A stretch of DNA of 64,000 nucleotides from RGIG8748 sp045539515. GTDB lineage: Bacteria; Bacillota; Clostridia; UMGS1810. Every line of letters begins with the position of its first letter. Positions within the stretch are counted from its first letter, which is position 1. The notes beneath the pieces are model-generated. The model worked only from the letters and a program-made list of their open reading frames with translations, made no database searches and was not told the DNA's origin. Positions 18,701-25,899 of the stretch are shown piece by piece. The position numbers and the translations under genes were made by a program. The stretch covers positions 1-64,000 of the forward strand of contig JAZQFN010000039.1 of the NCBI GenBank assembly GCA_045539515.1, written 5' to 3'.

Positions 18701-21407
18701 TTACAACATCACCGCTGAAACCAGCTTCTTCGTACCAGCCTCTGAACACATAACCCTCTCTGGTAGGTACAGGAAGAGTAATATCTGCATCTTCTATAGT
18801 ATAAGTATCATCAGCAATATTATCACAGCCGTTTTCCTCGTAGGTAATTGTGTATACAATTGCTTTTTCTATAGCATAGATTGTAACATCTCCTGTAGGA
18901 ACATAGGAAGTATCCACAATCGCACCTGTGCCATCAGCCTTTGTATTAAAGGTTACATTGTAGCCTTGCTTAACCGAAGCTTCATCCATGGCATCCTTAA
19001 GGTCCTCATTGGTGTAAAGAGCATTGTTTTGAGTTACATCATAGTCTGTGCCCTTAAAGGTGACTTTGTATACAGTTGCTGCAGGCGCACGCCAACTTGC
19101 AACATATGTCTTGTTTTCTGCATCGGCTGTATCAAGAACTGTTACTTTAACACCGTCTTCATACCAACCGAGGAAGGTGCTGCCTGCTTTTGTAGGCTCG
19201 GGAAGTGTATAATCTGCATCTTCTACTGTGTATTCTTCCTTCGGTGTACCGTCAAGTGTACCGCCACCGAGTACGTAAGTAATTGTATAAACAATTGCTT
19301 TCTTTGCGGCTACGATTTCCATATCTTCGGTTGCTATGGTGTCTTTGGTGATTACTGTAGTATCATCACCCTTTATGCGGAAATTGTCTGCTTCATATCC
19401 CTTGGGATATGTTACATTATCCATAGCGTCGCTAAGCTTATTGCCCTGACTGTCTACGGCATCACCGATTTTTTCACCTTCGATTACTGTGTAGGTTTTG
19501 CCGTCAAACTTAATTGTGTACTGTTCGTTGGTTTTTTCTTCAATCAAAGCATAGTAAGTCTTATTCTCTGCATCGGCAGTGTCAAGTATTGTTACAGGTC
19601 TGCCTGTGAAGGTTGCGTTGATATACCAACCCTTGAATACATAGCCATCCTTTGTAACATCAGGTGTGGGAAGAGTGAAATCTGCATCTTCTACTGTATA
19701 TTTGGTTTTCTCTGTTCCGTCAAGTGCGCCGTATGGGCCTACTTCGTATGTGATTTCATATGTTACAATATTCCAGTTGGCATTAAAGGTCTTATTGCCT
19801 TTGGTGCCTACATCTATCTTAGTAACAGGAGCTCCGTTTTCATCGGTCCAGCCACCGAAGGTATACCCTTTTTTAACAACATTTACAGGAAGTATTATTT
19901 CCTTTTCAACATTGTAGGTCTTATCATATTCGCCTTCAATTTTACCGCCGTTTAAGTTATAGTTGATTTTATATTCAATAGGAGTTTTGATTGCATAAAT
20001 AGGAAGATCTTCTGCACCAACTGTTGTATCATCAATTGTTACTTCCTTACCGGTTCCGTCTTTGAACTCGGTATTGTAACCCGCTTTTTCATTTTCCTCT
20101 TTGGTTGCCAGCATCTTATCCTTCAAGGGATTGTCATTGCGGATTTTCTCTCCGTAAGGAAGCTCAACTTCATATCCGTCAAAGCTTACTGTGTACTTAT
20201 TTCTTGTATAGTATGCTTTGAGGGTGAGATTTCCCTTGTTTGTACCACTGAGTACAGAATCGGGATGTGTGGCATCAAAGGTGAAACCCTCTATATTACG
20301 GGGATTATATGTAATGGTCTCGCCGTAATCTGCCATCTTCTCATCAGTATACTTGGCAGAGGAAGGATATGAACCATCGATATCCTGAACATACTCACGG
20401 ATTTTATACTCTGCTCTGGAGGGAGTTGAGCTACCGCCACCGCCGGTATTGACCTTCATGTTGAGGAAGGTTGCCTTGGTGTTTTCCTGAATATTCTTAA
20501 AAGGCTCTTCCGCTCTGTAGTTGAGGAAGTTTACAACGCCGTTAACGTCATTGATAACCACCTTTTCACCTACGGTTGTGTTGGTAAGTTTAACCTTTCC
20601 TTCACCACCGCGGAAAAGGATTCTTCCTGTTACGGTAACGTTTGTAAGATTAAGATTACCATCGCCCACACCGTCACCGGCAATAAGGTCACCGTTTATG
20701 GTAACGTTATTTAAAGTAACGTCCTTGGCTCTGATTACAGTTGTACCGTAAATGCCATTGTCTATGGTAACTGTTTCGGGAATATACACCTTAAAAATAT
20801 TGTGCATAACCTGAGCAAACTCTTCCCTTGTTATATAACTCTGAGGATTGAGTTCCTTCTTTTCATTACCGTTTACATAGCCTCGCTTTGCCATTGCAGC
20901 AACCTGGCCTTTTGCCCATGGCGAAACAGAACTTCCGTCTGTAAACTTTGAAAGTTCGGATGCATCGGCTTCATCAAGCACAAGAGCTCTTGCTAAAACC
21001 GCAAGCATAGACTCTCTGGTGATGTTTCCTGTGGGGTTCGCCTTTGTAGCACTTACACCAACTATGGTTTGCATATTTACAGCCTTGGCGATTTCATCAT
21101 AATACCATGTACCCGGCTGTACATCGGTAAATGCAGAGATATCCGCTTTTACCGTAGCTCCAAAAGCACGATTAATAACAGCAGCCGCTTCAGCCCTGGT
21201 AAGATAATCCCGGGGGGCTATGGTGCCGTTACCTTTTCCTTTCAACAAGCTGTTGTTTACAGCTGCAGTCATTGCTTCTTCAGACCATGTCCCTCTGGGG
21301 AAGTCCGAAAAGCTTGCAATCGCAGCTGCGTCGGCGAATACGGGCATAGCACTTAATAACATCAATATGCTAAGCACCAACGCCAACACTCTGTTAGCTA
21401 ATTTCAT
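12705..21407 (-). CDS. Giant SLH-anchored surface protein, 2,900 residues
   Basis: Signal peptide (1-26, ending VFADA), then three SLH domains (about 30-205; TREEF, TRAEA motifs) for wall attachment. A short beta-helix-like stretch of repeating VTLNN/LNLTNVTV strands follows (about 212-298), then a Gly/Ser linker and about nine InlB-type B-repeats (about 330-1570; TITYxxNGG ... FLGWYE ... YYAKW). Between repeats are two cohesin-like beta domains (about 922-1052 and 1131-1265) containing GYISWY. The C-terminal half (about 1685-2900) is acidic and helical, with 15-residue repeats near 1961-2055 and 20-residue repeats near 2159-2295. The ATG at 21407 has AGGAGG upstream; a TTG two codons earlier is less likely. 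It is co-transcribed behind a membrane protein gene. Function is unknown; adhesion or a surface filament is plausible. Confidence 0.9.
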   Translation of the reverse strand: MKLANRVLALVLSILMLLSAMPVFADAAAIASFSDFPRGTWSEEAMTAAVNNSLLKGKGNGTIAPRDYLTRAEAAAVINRAFGATVKADISAFTDVQPGTWYYDEIAKAVNMQTIVGVSATKANPTGNITRESMLAVLARALVLDEADASELSKFTDGSSVSPWAKGQVAAMAKRGYVNGNEKKELNPQSYITREEFAQVMHNIFKVYIPETVTIDNGIYGTTVIRAKDVTLNNVTINGDLIAGDGVGDGNLNLTNVTVTGRILFRGGEGKVKLTNTTVGEKVVINDVNGVVNFLNYRAEEPFKNIQENTKATFLNMKVNTGGGGSSTPSRAEYKIREYVQDIDGSYPSSAKYTDEKMADYGETITYNPRNIEGFTFDATHPDSVLSGTNKGNLTLKAYYTRNKYTVSFDGYEVELPYGEKIRNDNPLKDKMLATKEENEKAGYNTEFKDGTGKEVTIDDTTVGAEDLPIYAIKTPIEYKINYNLNGGKIEGEYDKTYNVEKEIILPVNVVKKGYTFGGWTDENGAPVTKIDVGTKGNKTFNANWNIVTYEITYEVGPYGALDGTEKTKYTVEDADFTLPTPDVTKDGYVFKGWYINATFTGRPVTILDTADAENKTYYALIEEKTNEQYTIKFDGKTYTVIEGEKIGDAVDSQGNKLSDAMDNVTYPKGYEADNFRIKGDDTTVITKDTIATEDMEIVAAKKAIVYTITYVLGGGTLDGTPKEEYTVEDADYTLPEPTKAGSTFLGWYEDGVKVTVLDTADAENKTYVASWRAPAATVYKVTFKGTDYDVTQNNALYTNEDLKDAMDEASVKQGYNVTFNTKADGTGAIVDTSYVPTGDVTIYAIEKAIVYTITYEENGCDNIADDTYTIEDADITLPVPTREGYVFRGWYEEAGFSGDVVTVLDTADLENKTYYAKWVLDNAVLSFDHEISGDIVTLKVMLNAIPADIDDIAAMSIRYDFNNTKLEYVNTTSNVGEVTAASAGYISWYTTSNYITADTLAAKDNVLFTITFNVKDEQYGTTEVSYTSAEITASEPVGNPAVAEEYTKKSETIDLGTQVQTYTITYVENGGDDIPDGSYKAGDKDITLPIPTRADYAFKGWYEESDFSGDAVVELDTADAEDKTYYAKWVIETATLGFSSEIIGNTVKIYVTLDEVPSDIDEISAFTLKYKHPDNKLTYVGGTTTFGGQFSSQDGYISWYNENTAITSEALKANDNIVATLEFSKTDSASGSETFEYTSVEIVASKPEGNPAIARMYITGKKEVQLDAATYVVAFDGQTYNITVGNALSSNALLVAAMNEAAKQTGYTVTFNTKEYGSGEDVTTAYVPAGSMTVYIVKNANEYSITYELDGGKFDGTPKEEYTVEDEDYTLPTPVKAGYTFLGWYENGTKVDVLDTADAENKTYTAKWEATEYTITYVLDGGALDDTEKTKYTVEDANYTLPTPAKAGYTFLGWYENDTKVEVLDTADAEDKTYTAKWEEETVLETEYKITYVTNGGTLDGTQKKTYKSSDPSYTLPIPEKGEVPFLGWYEDEACTGEAVTVLAAGSTGNKTYYAKWQEYTVQFYVGTKRTGNKPTSDDGDQGKMIVEHGATLTQVDVDRELGMLPSEYEVKEGYVDSDGVVHEIVPELWYLKNGEWTKFVPEEIQIVSDMDIHLFIRFLAFEYNTDLEIKGIDMSKLDFSLDVPYDSYTDIGKTYLDFLTNAGGTLDRVLGGIETQGYDLYQMAIDKAASKGLVDTDGNIMNPNVPLPIHRFITEEMIMEEIDRYIDANINNEDFIADLLRNDAVVEMIIGDEELKHTAMGDPSIREIFLTDDFIKEIIKLHPEFVDIIIDHDEFVKLIIDNDATFDYVLKDDTMVAEILDNDSFKNKIIEKGTDYIVDNYFGTSGDQDVKDYITKQLKSADVKAQLKDIIYNDASVKLALKDTLITDEDAKDILKDKIKGMLDDPETEADIRGEVRSYLLSNSTVLRADIKDYISENSASLRDDIKAYIGNNSADLRDDIKTYIGGNSAGLRSDIKAYIGNNSADLRDDIKSYIGGNSADLRDDIKGYIESQKETIKGDVISYIETKADDFKAENKRAEILDETANPEIWNAFKAEFETLKLTYPVLETFTFEEFVADFLNGTLAADHPAEYVDVVNSYNKAIDDNLTTYVTNNYDDLFVDYFDDYYTNLSDSEYQDLFNDNFSGYYDGLTDAEYQDLFDDNFSGYYDGLTDAEYQDLFDDNFSGYYDGLTDAEYQDLFDDNFSGYYDGLTDAEYQDLFDDNFSGYYDGLTDAEYQDLFNDNFAGYFDGLTSQEFKDLFNSKFEDFFEKQYDDLFDEYFDDYFDTMFDSLYESNVEKWAKMAYDEPTTKTTVIETIEDVIIDLINSYIVDDTPDQELKDFINKIVKDFDVKGYVRDNYYTDSDLKATIDGLVKDNAKDIIADYANNTASDEIVKLIDENMHKYIEEIVEDYVNYDLDEELMAFIDEEINIYMRDYINKYIDGTDRTLLSKLVPTYAHDAVEAIKETDAFKNTITDFASGNGVRVNKDNLMFVEVLDELMHTYNYDKLASDFLPEKIQKVVDLIGHDTVAHIVDDYFAAFCLEMDTAIANLKADQEADIEDTEYKFSTTPAVRINYMEIIDNYYTTLTGKLRDKINSQSKVPVSSNPYAQRLVDMDYFALIFDRTGEKTEYKSGYKLKDDIMEYYDNMLMLQILVHDAVTFYGSMDTYTIEDRLDSASLLVGTYANKLNDVIMNFVENGELPKGYTLEDILDINGKIEILYNKFKDKIEKGEDLYAEYLDRDYTDIVDFANMSIYSGGDAYKIYQIILENGEDAFDLDDAITAVFDSPNYHGVSKIEDAMAKVEAKIKDYAYDPSAEASTIERISTAYVDGYKGTFESREIKGYETGTHTLALQRYLR
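14521..14930 (-). repeat. 60-bp tandem repeat, six units, within the giant SLH gene
   Basis: Units of exactly 60 bp start at 14521, 14581, 14641, 14701, 14761 and 14821, with a decayed seventh to about 14930. The four central units differ from each other at only a few positions. Each encodes a 20-residue acidic/aromatic unit of the form DAEYQDLFDDNFSGYYDGLT. Confidence 0.95.
15241..15525 (-). repeat. 45-bp tandem repeat, about six units, within the giant SLH gene
   Basis: Successive 15-residue units of the form IGGNSADLRDDIKSY alternate between GNNSADLRDDIK and GGNSAGLRSDIK variants. At DNA level the stretches reading cttgatatcatctctta recur every 45 bp. The first and last units are more diverged. 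Confidence 0.9.
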
Positions 21408-21427
21408 TTGCAATCTCCTCCTGAACT

Positions 21428-22381
21428 CTATTTATAATCTTCGTCATCCAACTTATTAAGATAATAGGATTTCTTAAGACTTTTTTCTGTATAATAATAA
21501 TTCTGTATTTCCCTTGCAAGGCTGTCATCTCTGCCGACCTTTGCCAGTTCGCTCTTAAGCTCTTTTACAAGAGAATTAACCTTCTTGTCACATTCGGCTT
21601 CCATTTCGCCGACAGTTGCGGTATAGCTGTCCACAATTGCCATAACCTTGGAGCGATCATAATGGGTAGCCTTATAATCTGCATATGCCTGATCACCGAT
21701 TGCTTCAAGTCTGGTTATAAAGTCCGCCTGAATAACGTACAACTCAGAAACAATCTGAGAAACCTTGTCGTTGGCTTCGGGGTTCGTAGGTGTCTGAGGC
21801 GGAGTTTCTTCGGAAGATGGTTCATCAACCGGTTCCGTATCCTCCGAATCCTCATCTTGCTTTTTCTTGTTTTCACGGATTTGTTCAAGAGTAATATCGC
21901 CCTTTACTATAGAGGCGGCTTCCTCCTGAGTTATCTCTCCGTTTTTCAAAGCAAGAACTTCTTCCTCGGTAAGTTCTCCTCTTATTTCTATGAGCGGGTC
22001 TTCTTCGGCAAGTTTTTCCATCTTCTTTTTGTTTTCCAGCATCTGCTTTTCGATATCCTCACTCGAATACCACCAGGAATTCCATGCCGCGGTAATGTTG
22101 TCCCAGGTTATAATACGCCATACACCCGGAAACACTATGCGAAGAACCGCAACGATTATAATTACAATTGCAAGTATAACCGCAAGAATCCAAAGAATTA
22201 TCCTTTTTGCTTTCCCTTTTTTCTTGGGCTTTTTATCGTCTTGTATATCGTCGGACTCTGCATTTATCTCCAAATCTGCTTCCGCCGATTCTGTTTTGCC
22301 GTCGGTTGCTGTTTTTTCAACTGCCTCCTCGGATTTTTCAAGCTCGTTTTCTTCCGGGATGTTCTTTTTATTGTTTTCCAT
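21428..22381 (-). CDS. Single-pass membrane protein co-transcribed with the giant SLH protein
   Basis: A 317-residue protein: charged cytoplasmic N-terminus (1-58) with a Lys-rich stop (KPKKKGKAKR), one transmembrane helix (about 61-82; IILWILAVILAIVIIIVAVL), then an extracytoplasmic acidic region with repeated short blocks (GELTEEEVLALKNGEITQEE, GDITLEQIRENKK), a Pro/Glu linker, and a C-terminal coiled-coil-like domain (about 215-317). The ATG at 22381 has GAGGAG upstream. The gene ends 20 bp before the giant SLH gene and shares its promoter. I do not recognise the family. It may assist export, anchoring or assembly of the SLH protein. Confidence 0.8.
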   Translation of the reverse strand: MENNKKNIPEENELEKSEEAVEKTATDGKTESAEADLEINAESDDIQDDKKPKKKGKAKRIILWILAVILAIVIIIVAVLRIVFPGVWRIITWDNITAAWNSWWYSSEDIEKQMLENKKKMEKLAEEDPLIEIRGELTEEEVLALKNGEITQEEAASIVKGDITLEQIRENKKKQDEDSEDTEPVDEPSSEETPPQTPTNPEANDKVSQIVSELYVIQADFITRLEAIGDQAYADYKATHYDRSKVMAIVDSYTATVGEMEAECDKKVNSLVKELKSELAKVGRDDSLAREIQNYYYTEKSLKKSYYLNKLDDEDYK

Positions 22382-22486
22382 AATTTCTCCTCAAACCTAT
22401 CGGAATCTATATTCCGGTCACCTGTTTCCTGTTCAAAAAAACCAATGAGGGCATAAAGGTACACTATATACAATTATACATAATAT

Positions 22487-22515
22487 ATTTTACACTTATT
22501 ATGCAAAATTGTCAA
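22487..22515 (-). promoter_or_regulatory. Promoter of the membrane protein/giant SLH operon
   Basis: On the reverse strand a perfect TTGACA (22515-22510) and TAAAAT (22492-22487) are 17 bp apart, about 100 bp upstream of the first gene. Confidence 0.75.
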
Positions 22516-22562
22516 TAGCCATATAATGTAATAACTTGATTTTTTGTGTAATATCATATGAT

Positions 22563-23051
22563 TTAAAATGTACTGTAGACACAAACATCAATGTGTGCCT
22601 CCGGCAAATTGTTCTTCTGCCAGAGTTGAACATCGGCATCATCAAATTTATATTTGGAACGGAATGTCTTTGCATTGCCTTCCGAACCAAAAAGAATGAC
22701 TTTCTTGTCAAATACGGCTAGACCTTCTGCCGTACAAGGTCTGCCGACTCCGGTGAATACATCAAGAGTAATGCGGAAGAAAAATCTCAAATCTACCGAA
22801 TAGTACCCTCTGTTGAATTGTACCGGCTCCACATCGGAATATATCCATATTATTTCCGCTTTTTTTGCCTTAACGCTCATTGCTCTGTCCACAAGGCACT
22901 GGCCTGCCTCAGTCAGATATACTCTTAGGTTTTCGATGCATTCTTTGTCCCTGCACGAATCATATATTTTGCTTGTTTCTATGCAGGCGTTACCGCTGTT
23001 ACAACCATTCTGACAGGATTGATTACAGCCGGGAAGCACTTTTTCACCCAT
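22563..23051 (-). CDS. Clostridial Cys-rich protein of unknown function
   Basis: A 162-residue protein with a cysteine-rich N-terminus (CNQSCQNGCNSGNAC), the motif KIYDSCRDKECIENLRVYLTE (about 28-48), and a later block QFNRGYYSVDLRFFFRI (about 78-94). To my recollection this combination recurs in hypothetical proteins of Clostridia, but I know no established function. There is no signal peptide or membrane helix. Ribosome site GGGAGG lies before 23051. It is monocistronic, flanked by a terminator upstream and the giant SLH operon downstream. A spore-associated or metal-binding role is a guess based on the cysteine clusters. Confidence 0.8.
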   Translation of the reverse strand: MGEKVLPGCNQSCQNGCNSGNACIETSKIYDSCRDKECIENLRVYLTEAGQCLVDRAMSVKAKKAEIIWIYSDVEPVQFNRGYYSVDLRFFFRITLDVFTGVGRPCTAEGLAVFDKKVILFGSEGNAKTFRSKYKFDDADVQLWQKNNLPEAHIDVCVYSTF

Positions 23052-23134
23052 TATAAATTCCTCCCAATAGTTTGATTTACTGCTTCACTATATAATATGC
23101 ATATTTTCCCACAAGGTTACAAGTTTAATAAAAA

Positions 23135-23175
23135 ACAGCCTTTGTGAGAAACAAACCGTTTCCCTCAAGGGCTGT
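23135..23175 (-). terminator. Terminator after the 23.2-24.0 kb membrane protein gene
   Basis: Long imperfect stem beginning ACAGCC/GGCTGT (23175-23170, 23140-23135), with a TTTTTTATT tract following on the reverse strand. Confidence 0.85.
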
Positions 23176-23181
23176 GTCAGA

Positions 23182-24039
23182 TTAATTTTTCGCTGTATGA
23201 TTCTTAACTACCTTAAGCCTTAAAAATCCTCCGGACAGAATAAAGCCGTCAAGAACAATATCTTTACCGTTCCTACGCATGGATTTAAGTCTGTATTGTC
23301 TGTCTATTTCCTCTGCAACGGTTTCGGGCTTTCCGTAATGATCCAGCTTTCTGAATGTAGGCGTATAAATTGGCTTAATATAGTAAATCAAAAGTTTAAT
23401 CCACAGATACATCAAGCCGACAAGATAAAACCAAAAGAATGTGTGATCTGAAGTTTCTGCTTCCATTTCAAGACCTCTTACATCTATTATGCAATCATAA
23501 AACTCCATAGCGCCTTCTTTTTGAGTTATCTCCGATAGCTTAGACCTTACGCTTTTTTGCATATGAACAATGCTGGCGGTCATTTCATTGTCAACCTTCT
23601 GATCCGAAAAAGCAAGTACAGCCGCTTTCTTTCCGCCAATTTCAGCGATGTACAGAGTATACATATCAATCTCCATAACATCACCGGAAGGTGTAGTAGC
23701 TTTTCCCTTAATCTTCTTGTCGGTTTTTTTCAGACTATCGGCTTTAATGGTAAATCTATATTTATCACCCTGCCAATAACTGGTTTTTTTAAGATAAGAA
23801 CCATCCGGATGCTCGCGGTCTTTTCTTGTAAGCTCTTCCAGAGAGTCAATGGTTATAACCTGATTTTCTTCAACAAACTTAGCCACATCAAGCTCGCTCG
23901 GACCAAACCAGGCGGTTTTAAGATATGGAAGCTTATTTATGATATATACAATATACAATGCAGTAACAAGTATATTGATAATCAAAAACTTAATACGATA
24001 TTTTGCCATATATTGGTATACTATATTATTCTTGTTCAT
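23182..24039 (-). CDS. Two-helix membrane protein of unknown function
   Basis: About 285 residues. The preferred start is ATG 24039, because GTGAGGA lies 5 nt before it; the frame is open upstream but overlaps rsmI. A first transmembrane helix lies near residues 17-36 (KFLIINILVTALYIVYII) and a second near 203-225 (FFWFYLVGLMYLWIKLLIYYI). Between them is an extracytoplasmic domain of about 160 residues, and after them a short basic cytoplasmic tail. The start overlaps the end of rsmI, so the two are translationally linked. I do not recognise the family. Confidence 0.75.
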   Translation of the reverse strand: MNKNNIVYQYMAKYRIKFLIINILVTALYIVYIINKLPYLKTAWFGPSELDVAKFVEENQVITIDSLEELTRKDREHPDGSYLKKTSYWQGDKYRFTIKADSLKKTDKKIKGKATTPSGDVMEIDMYTLYIAEIGGKKAAVLAFSDQKVDNEMTASIVHMQKSVRSKLSEITQKEGAMEFYDCIIDVRGLEMEAETSDHTFFWFYLVGLMYLWIKLLIYYIKPIYTPTFRKLDHYGKPETVAEEIDRQYRLKSMRRNGKDIVLDGFILSGGFLRLKVVKNHTAKN

Positions 24040-24046
24040 ATAGTCC

Positions 24047-24901
24047 TCACTCATTCTTTTCATATTCATTGTAAACATCACGTCTTGCAACACCTCTTTG
24101 TTTTGCGGCTTCTTTAATGGCATCCTTTTTGCTGAGGCCTGTTGCTATAAGTGATTCTACATGTTCTTTGACGGATAAATCCGAAAAAAGCTCTTCCTTT
24201 TCTCTTTCGGCTTCTTCTCTTGATTTTCCAGCTACTACCAGCACATATTCACCCTTGGGGTAATAATTGTCTTCGCCATAATATCTTAAAGCGTCTTCAA
24301 GAGTTGTGAGAATACATTCCTCATGAATCTTTGTAAGCTCCCTTACAATGCTAATGCTTCTGTTGCCGAAAACCTGAAGCATATCCCCCAGAGTTCGCAA
24401 GAGCTTATGAGGTGCTTCGTGAAATATCATTGTTCTGGTTTCTTCTTTCAGAGATTCCAGATGCTCATTTCTGCTTTTTTTGTTAACCGACAAAAAGCCT
24501 TCAAAACAAAACCTTCCGGTGTCTTGCCCCGACATTATAAGTGCATTAATAAGAGCCACAGCACCGGGAACGGGCACAACCTTTATACCGCAATTTATAC
24601 AAAGCCTGACAAGGTCTTCACCGGGGTCTGAAATTGCGGGTGTGCCTGCATCGGTTATAAGAGCAATATTCTTGCCGTCTTTAAGAAGAGATATAAGGTA
24701 CTCGCCTTTTTCCTTTTTGTTGTGTTCAAAATAACTGGTAAGAGGCTTCTGTATATCAAAGTGATTAAGCAGTTTAAGAGAATGCCGTGTATCCTCACAA
24801 GCAATCATATCTGCATTTTTTAAAGTTTCCAAAGCTCTGTAAGTGATGTCCTCCAGATTACCTATGGGTGTAGCCACCAGGTACAGCTTTCCGTTTTCCA
24901 T
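24047..24901 (-). CDS. rsmI: 16S rRNA (cytidine1402-2'-O)-methyltransferase
   Basis: A 284-residue SAM-dependent enzyme of the tetrapyrrole-methylase fold. Signature stretches are YLVATPIGNLEDITYRALE (7-25), ACEDTRHSLKLL (34-45), ITDAGTPAISDPGEDLV (83-99) and VPVPGAVALINALIMSG (113-129). It 2'-O-methylates C1402 in the ribosomal decoding centre. Gene order trmN6 then rsmI, downstream of holB and ricT, matches the yabB-yabC region of Bacillus. Only 9 bp separate it from trmN6. Length and motifs are normal. Confidence 0.95.
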   Translation of the reverse strand: MENGKLYLVATPIGNLEDITYRALETLKNADMIACEDTRHSLKLLNHFDIQKPLTSYFEHNKKEKGEYLISLLKDGKNIALITDAGTPAISDPGEDLVRLCINCGIKVVPVPGAVALINALIMSGQDTGRFCFEGFLSVNKKSRNEHLESLKEETRTMIFHEAPHKLLRTLGDMLQVFGNRSISIVRELTKIHEECILTTLEDALRYYGEDNYYPKGEYVLVVAGKSREEAEREKEELFSDLSVKEHVESLIATGLSKKDAIKEAAKQRGVARRDVYNEYEKNE

Positions 24902-24910
24902 ATGAGTTCC

Positions 24911-25585
24911 TCATTTCCAATTAACATAAATGGGCTTTTCCAACTTAAGTGACGACCGTCCGCCAAGCATTCCTTCCACCAGTATAAGCGTTGCCGCCCT
25001 CTCGGGGTCGGGATGTACAAAAGCAAGACGCTTGGGTTCTATATTTACATTTCGCATAGAGCAAAGCACATCACATAGCCTGTCCGCTCTGTGAACCATA
25101 TAGAAGTATCCTCCGAATTTAAGGAGGCCTGCCGCAGCTTTTGTAACATCATCAAGACACGCAAAAATCTCATGTCTTGCCGTTGCAAGAGCATCTCCGG
25201 GATTTTGAAAACCTGCCCCCACCTTCATATATGGGGGATTACAGGTTACAACATCTGCTTCGCCATGGGCAAAATGTTCATTCCAGTTTTTAAGGTCATC
25301 ATTTATAAAACTTACTCTTTCGGTAAGATTGTTTATTTTTGCATTTTCCTCAGCAAGCTCGAAGGATTCCTTCAAAAGTTCAACGCCTATAATTCGTTTT
25401 GCATTGGTCTTGGCGCTGAGAAGCACCGGTATTATACCGTTTCCTGTGCAAAGATCCACAACCGTTGAGCCTTTGGGGGCTTTGGCGAAATCAGTAAGCA
25501 ATACGCTATCTGTTCCAAAGCAAAATAAATCCGTATCCTGAACAAGCTTAAGTCCGTTAATTCCTAAATCATCTGTTCTGCGCAT
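24911..25585 (-). CDS. trmN6: tRNA1(Val) (adenine37-N6)-methyltransferase family protein
   Basis: About 224 residues with a class I SAM-binding motif VVDLCTGNGIIPVLL (44-58) and the adenine N6-methyltransferase motif CNPPYMK (around 120). It corresponds to YabB/TrmN6, which modifies adenine 37 of tRNA. The ATG at 25585 is spaced 6 nt from AAGAG; an ATG two codons earlier (25591) is also possible. It lies directly upstream of rsmI and downstream of a ferredoxin gene with its own terminator, so transcription probably restarts here. The substrate is assigned by family and gene order, not proven. Confidence 0.9.
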   Translation of the reverse strand: MRRTDDLGINGLKLVQDTDLFCFGTDSVLLTDFAKAPKGSTVVDLCTGNGIIPVLLSAKTNAKRIIGVELLKESFELAEENAKINNLTERVSFINDDLKNWNEHFAHGEADVVTCNPPYMKVGAGFQNPGDALATARHEIFACLDDVTKAAAGLLKFGGYFYMVHRADRLCDVLCSMRNVNIEPKRLAFVHPDPERAATLILVEGMLGGRSSLKLEKPIYVNWK

Positions 25586-25617
25586 AAGCATCTCTTTTCC
25601 GGCTGTAAATAGCCAAA

Positions 25618-25644
25618 AAAGGCTGCCTTTTAACGACAGCCTTT
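25618..25644 (-). terminator. Terminator after ferredoxin gene
   Basis: Stem AAAGGCTG/CAGCCTTT (25618-25625, 25637-25644), with TTTTTT on the reverse strand immediately after. Confidence 0.85.
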
Positions 25645-25662
25645 CCTGAATTAAATCATTAA

Positions 25663-25833
25663 TTATTCAGCTACAGGAGCACCTACGGGGCAAGCACCTG
25701 CACATGCGCCGCATTCGATGCATGTATCTGCATCAATCACAAACTTGCCATCGCCTTCTGTGATAGCATCTACAGGACATTCGGAAGCACATGCACCACA
25801 GCTGATGCAATCATCATTGATAATGTATGCCAT
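25663..25833 (-). CDS. 2[4Fe-4S] ferredoxin, 56 residues
   Basis: Starting at the ATG at 25833, the reverse strand encodes a 56-residue clostridial ferredoxin with two cluster motifs: CISCGACASECP (9-20) and CIECGACAGACP (38-49). Each has the CxxCxxCxxxCP pattern that binds a [4Fe-4S] cluster. AAGGAGGTG precedes the start. Such ferredoxins carry low-potential electrons between anaerobic enzymes such as pyruvate:ferredoxin oxidoreductase and hydrogenase. It lies between ricT and trmN6, the place where Bacillus has yabA, and ends in its own terminator. Confidence 0.97.
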   Translation of the reverse strand: MAYIINDDCISCGACASECPVDAITEGDGKFVIDADTCIECGACAGACPVGAPVAE

Positions 25834-25899
25834 TAGGGAAACACCTCCTTATATAAACCTTGTACTTATTATAGTAAATTCAAGGCAGTTTGTCAATAT

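Noticed and set aside
18618..19955. 445-codon open frame on the forward strand
   Set aside because: It lies wholly opposite the InlB-type repeat region of the giant SLH gene; the skewed codon use of that gene keeps the antisense frame open. The Cys/Ile/Tyr-rich product is not protein-like and has no ribosome site.
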